From: Echinostoma caproni
Taxonomy: Eukaryota > Platyhelminthes > Trematoda > Plagiorchiida > Echinostomatidae
Direction of reading: 5' to 3'
NCBI GenBank assembly: GCA_900618425.1
Contig: UZAN01039546.1
Location: 24,015-88,014, forward strand
DNA length: 64,000 bases
The position numbers and the translations under genes are program-made. Below are positions 61,590-64,000 of the stretch, piece by piece. Position 1 is the stretch's first letter, and each line of letters starts with the position of its first letter. The notes under the pieces were generated by a model. It saw only the letters and a list, made by a program, of their open reading frames with translations, made no database searches and had not been told where the DNA came from.

Positions 61590-64000
61590 GAAGATTAATA
61601 AAGTCCTTGTCCTTGTCGTCCTCGCCGTGGCTGCACGAAGAAATCCCCAGTGAAATTGTACAATTAGATGAATATCGGGTTGAACGTCCCGCGAGTGTCC
61701 ATGAACGAAGCGGTTTTGCAATTTACTTTAGCGAAAACTGGAGTAAATCAACCGCTGTCATCTAAGAATATTCAAAGGATAAAATCAGTTGTCACGTCTT
61801 TGAATGTAAGCCCGTTTTTTGAATGGGTTTCGTTCCCTACGTCTTGGAAACTTTAACCTGGCTGACATAAATAGCTCTTCTGGAATTTTTTCTAACTCCG
61901 CAATAGCAAAAGTAAGTAACTGTTTGTGTATATTTATTGGTGATTTCAATAGACATGATGTACCGTTCCTCACCACACTAGATCTACAACATTTGGTGCA
62001 TTCACCTAACGGACTCAATTCACAACCTGATTAGGTTCTAAATAATCAGACTGCAATTTTTTTGAATTCCAGAACCGTGCTCCTCGGAGCAGTTCAAATC
62101 ATTATATCTCAAAGGTGTGTCCCACTTTATACAGCTAAGCTAACCGGTATGTTTCTACGAAGGCCTTCAATATAGTGAGTCAAACAAAATGTTCATCAGA
62201 GAACGTAGAAAGGTTAAGATCCATGAGATTTTGGTGTTTCCCAACCAGAACCTTTCTGTCTTCTGTGAACATGCTACGAGCTATTCTAATTTCTGTTTTA
62301 ACCAATGTTGTCCACTCGAAACGGACTTCATCCGTATTCATCGCCGCTACTCGAGCAGCTACGCAGACGGAGAGAACAGGCCTATAAACAATGACAAAGA
62401 ACCCATGTAAAGCGGCTTACAATTTCTATCATAGCTGAAATAAATCGGTTGAACAAATTGTACACCGACACTATTCTGTGAAACTCTAATTGTCGTAACA
62501 TGTGTAGGGCTATCGACTGATTGTATGGCAGTAGCAATAAACACAAAACGGAAACTGTCTACGTTGAAAAACTAAATTCTGAGTTTAATCCAGTTTCACA
62601 GTGCACTGCCCTGCCAGACTTAGTCAGCACAATGCCAACATTAACTATCAAACCCACCACAGTCCTGAAATAGCAACTGAAAATAATGTTCAATAAAGCA
62701 TCACCCGTGGTACTCAAGGTATGTGCGGACACCATTTCAAACCCATTGTCTAAAGTATTCGATGACTGTCTGATGAGCGGAAAAAATCCCTGATATTAGG
62801 AGACTGGTCAAGATAACTCCCGTCTAAACAAAGGAACCTGGGAAGTATCGTCCCATCGCCTGCACCTCAATCGTGCTGGAATTATTTGAGAGATGCTTGT
62901 TCCTGTGGGTTGTCATTGAGTCTGCGGAAGACGACATACATCAATATGCGTATCGTTCTTCGCCCTCAACACCTGATGCCGCTGCATACCTTGTTCATTT
63001 AATAATTTCGGCACTAGATAAGAAAAATAAGATCATCAGAATGATTTTCTTAGATTACAAAAAAGCTTTCCACTGCATTGATTGATCAGTATTGCTCAAC
63101 CTGAATACCAAAACTGATGTTAATCCAAACAGCGGCAGATTGATCAGCAATTATTTCACAAATAGAAGACAGTTTACTTGCCTCCACGGCAAAAACTCCT
63201 CCACTCGTCCAGTTTGTTCTGGTGTTCTGCAAGGTGCAATATTTTCCCCATTTTTCTTTTCAATGTATGTCAAACAATTTCCCATTCCTCCTGCATTCAT
63301 TGGCTGTAAATATGCAGATTACGTTGTTTTAGGTTGCAAAGCATCCATCCCTGAAGAAGCTTCAGAAATTCAAAGCAAGCTAAACGAATTTATTCATTGA
63401 TCCTTGTCCCATTCCCTCTCATTGAGTGCCTCTGAATTTCAGGATGTTTTGTGTTTCAGCCCTAGATAAGAAAAGTAAGACTGTCAGGATGGTGTTCTTG
63501 GATTAAAAAACGCATTCGACGGTCTTGATCGATCGGTATTTCTCAACCTGATTACCGGAATTAGTTTTAATCTAAATGTTAGCAGGTTGATTAGCGATTA
63601 TTTCATAAATAGAAGGCAGTTTACGTGCCTCAAAGACAAAATGCCTCCACTCAACCAGTTGATTCTGGTGTTATGCAAGGGTGCGAAGTATACACCCTTT
63701 AAGAGGCCTCAGAAATTCAAAGCAAGCTAAACGATGTTGTTACTTGGCCCTTATCCCGTTCTCTCTCATTTGACGCCTCTAAACGTCAAGATGTTGTGTT
63801 TTCCCTGTTGGTCAATGTACCATGTTCAGCCCTCACAGATAGGTTCCCCACCTTCTCTGTCAATCAACAACCCGTACCCAACTCAACAATGGTAATATAC
63901 CTAAGCGTCACATTATCACGCAATCGATCATGATCACTACATCTTCAAAACGCATTCTGTAAAGTTTGAAAGCTTTCATATTTCTCACTCGGACTGAGAA
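61590..64000 (+). mobile_element. CR1/SR1-like LINE with EN and RT, decayed, truncated by window end
   Basis: An apurinic-type endonuclease region is readable across frames: WLHEEIPSEIVQLDEYRVER (about 61630), GFAIYFSENW, then IFIGDFNRHDVPFLTTLDLQ (about 61940), then LVHSPNGLNSQ. The reverse transcriptase follows: KYRPIACTSIVLELFERC (about 62845), FLDYKKAFHCID (63046-63081), YFTNRRQFTCLHGKNSS, and a VLQGAIFSPFFFSMYV block (about 63225). The active-site box reads KYADYVVLGCK, with Tyr in place of the second catalytic Asp. An internal duplication follows from 63458. Stops between EN and RT show it is dead. Confidence 0.88.
63010..63840 (+). repeat. Tandem duplication inside the LINE RT
   Basis: The segment from about 63010 (ACTAGATAAGAAAAATAAG) to 63457 is followed by a diverged second copy starting about 63458 (CCTAGATAAGAAAAGTAAG). 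Matching blocks lie about 448 bp apart, e.g. GATTGATCAGCAATTATTTC against GGTTGATTAGCGATTATTTC. The second copy lacks the stretch holding the YAD box (about 85 bp), after which CAGAAATTCAAAGCAAGCTA aligns again. Confidence 0.85.

Noticed and set aside
62770..62800. CTGATGAGCGGAAAAAA as a hammerhead core
   Set aside because: No room for a stem II between CTGATGA and GAAA; it lies inside LINE sequence.
1..64000. CRISPR arrays, bacterial operons, rRNA genes
   Set aside because: No regularly spaced repeats, no dense gene strings and no rRNA-like tracts; the window is eukaryotic in character.

Overview
The window looks like AT-rich, intron- and repeat-dominated DNA of a parasitic flatworm, most likely a trematode and possibly a schistosome relative. 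The basis is the repeat content: CR1/SR1-type non-LTR retrotransposons, a Penelope-like element (PLE) with a GIY-YIG-type C-terminus, and a tRNA-derived SINE followed by a hammerhead ribozyme core like that of the schistosome Sm-alpha family. There are no operons, ribosome binding sites or long uninterrupted genes. Three assembly gaps (17995-18731, 38957-39920, 51610-51973) and single ambiguous bases near 1290, 26293 and 26693 mark a draft assembly. The species is an inference.

Layout. 1-13.9 kb is mostly anonymous, with a roughly 0.4 kb repeat present as an inverted pair (about 6.70-7.11 and 9.96-10.31 kb), a 100 bp hairpin at 7.72-7.82 kb and candidate exons at 2.1 kb (minus) and 10.7 kb (plus). 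14-18 kb holds minus-strand coding-like frames, a small minus-strand exon candidate and the end of an RTE-like retrotransposon running into gap 1. 19-29.5 kb has the best plus-strand exon candidates (19033-19183, 23884-24014, 27493-27660, 29313-29484), with a CR1-like LINE at 21.4-22.9 kb in a presumed intron and a frameshifted gag-like region at 26.6-27.1 kb. 32.5-41 kb contains a minus-strand exon candidate, the hammerhead SINE (36.70-36.85 kb), an adjacent inverted repeat, gap 2, a PLE fragment (40.26-40.69 kb) and a 50-nt exon candidate. 43-46 kb has terminal-exon and first-exon candidates. 47.1-48.85 kb is a decayed PLE with reverse transcriptase and endonuclease parts. 51.5-52.5 kb is a repeat or decayed coding tract around gap 3. 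57.9-59.2 kb holds two SINE-like repeats, a 22 bp perfect palindrome and a 33-nt micro-exon candidate. 61.6-64.0 kb is a second CR1-like LINE that runs off the window and carries an internal tandem duplication.

No host gene could be named. Host exon calls rest on splice-site consensus plus an open frame. In AT-rich DNA such combinations also arise by chance, so their confidences are low. The mobile-element calls rest on recognisable protein or RNA motifs and are much firmer.
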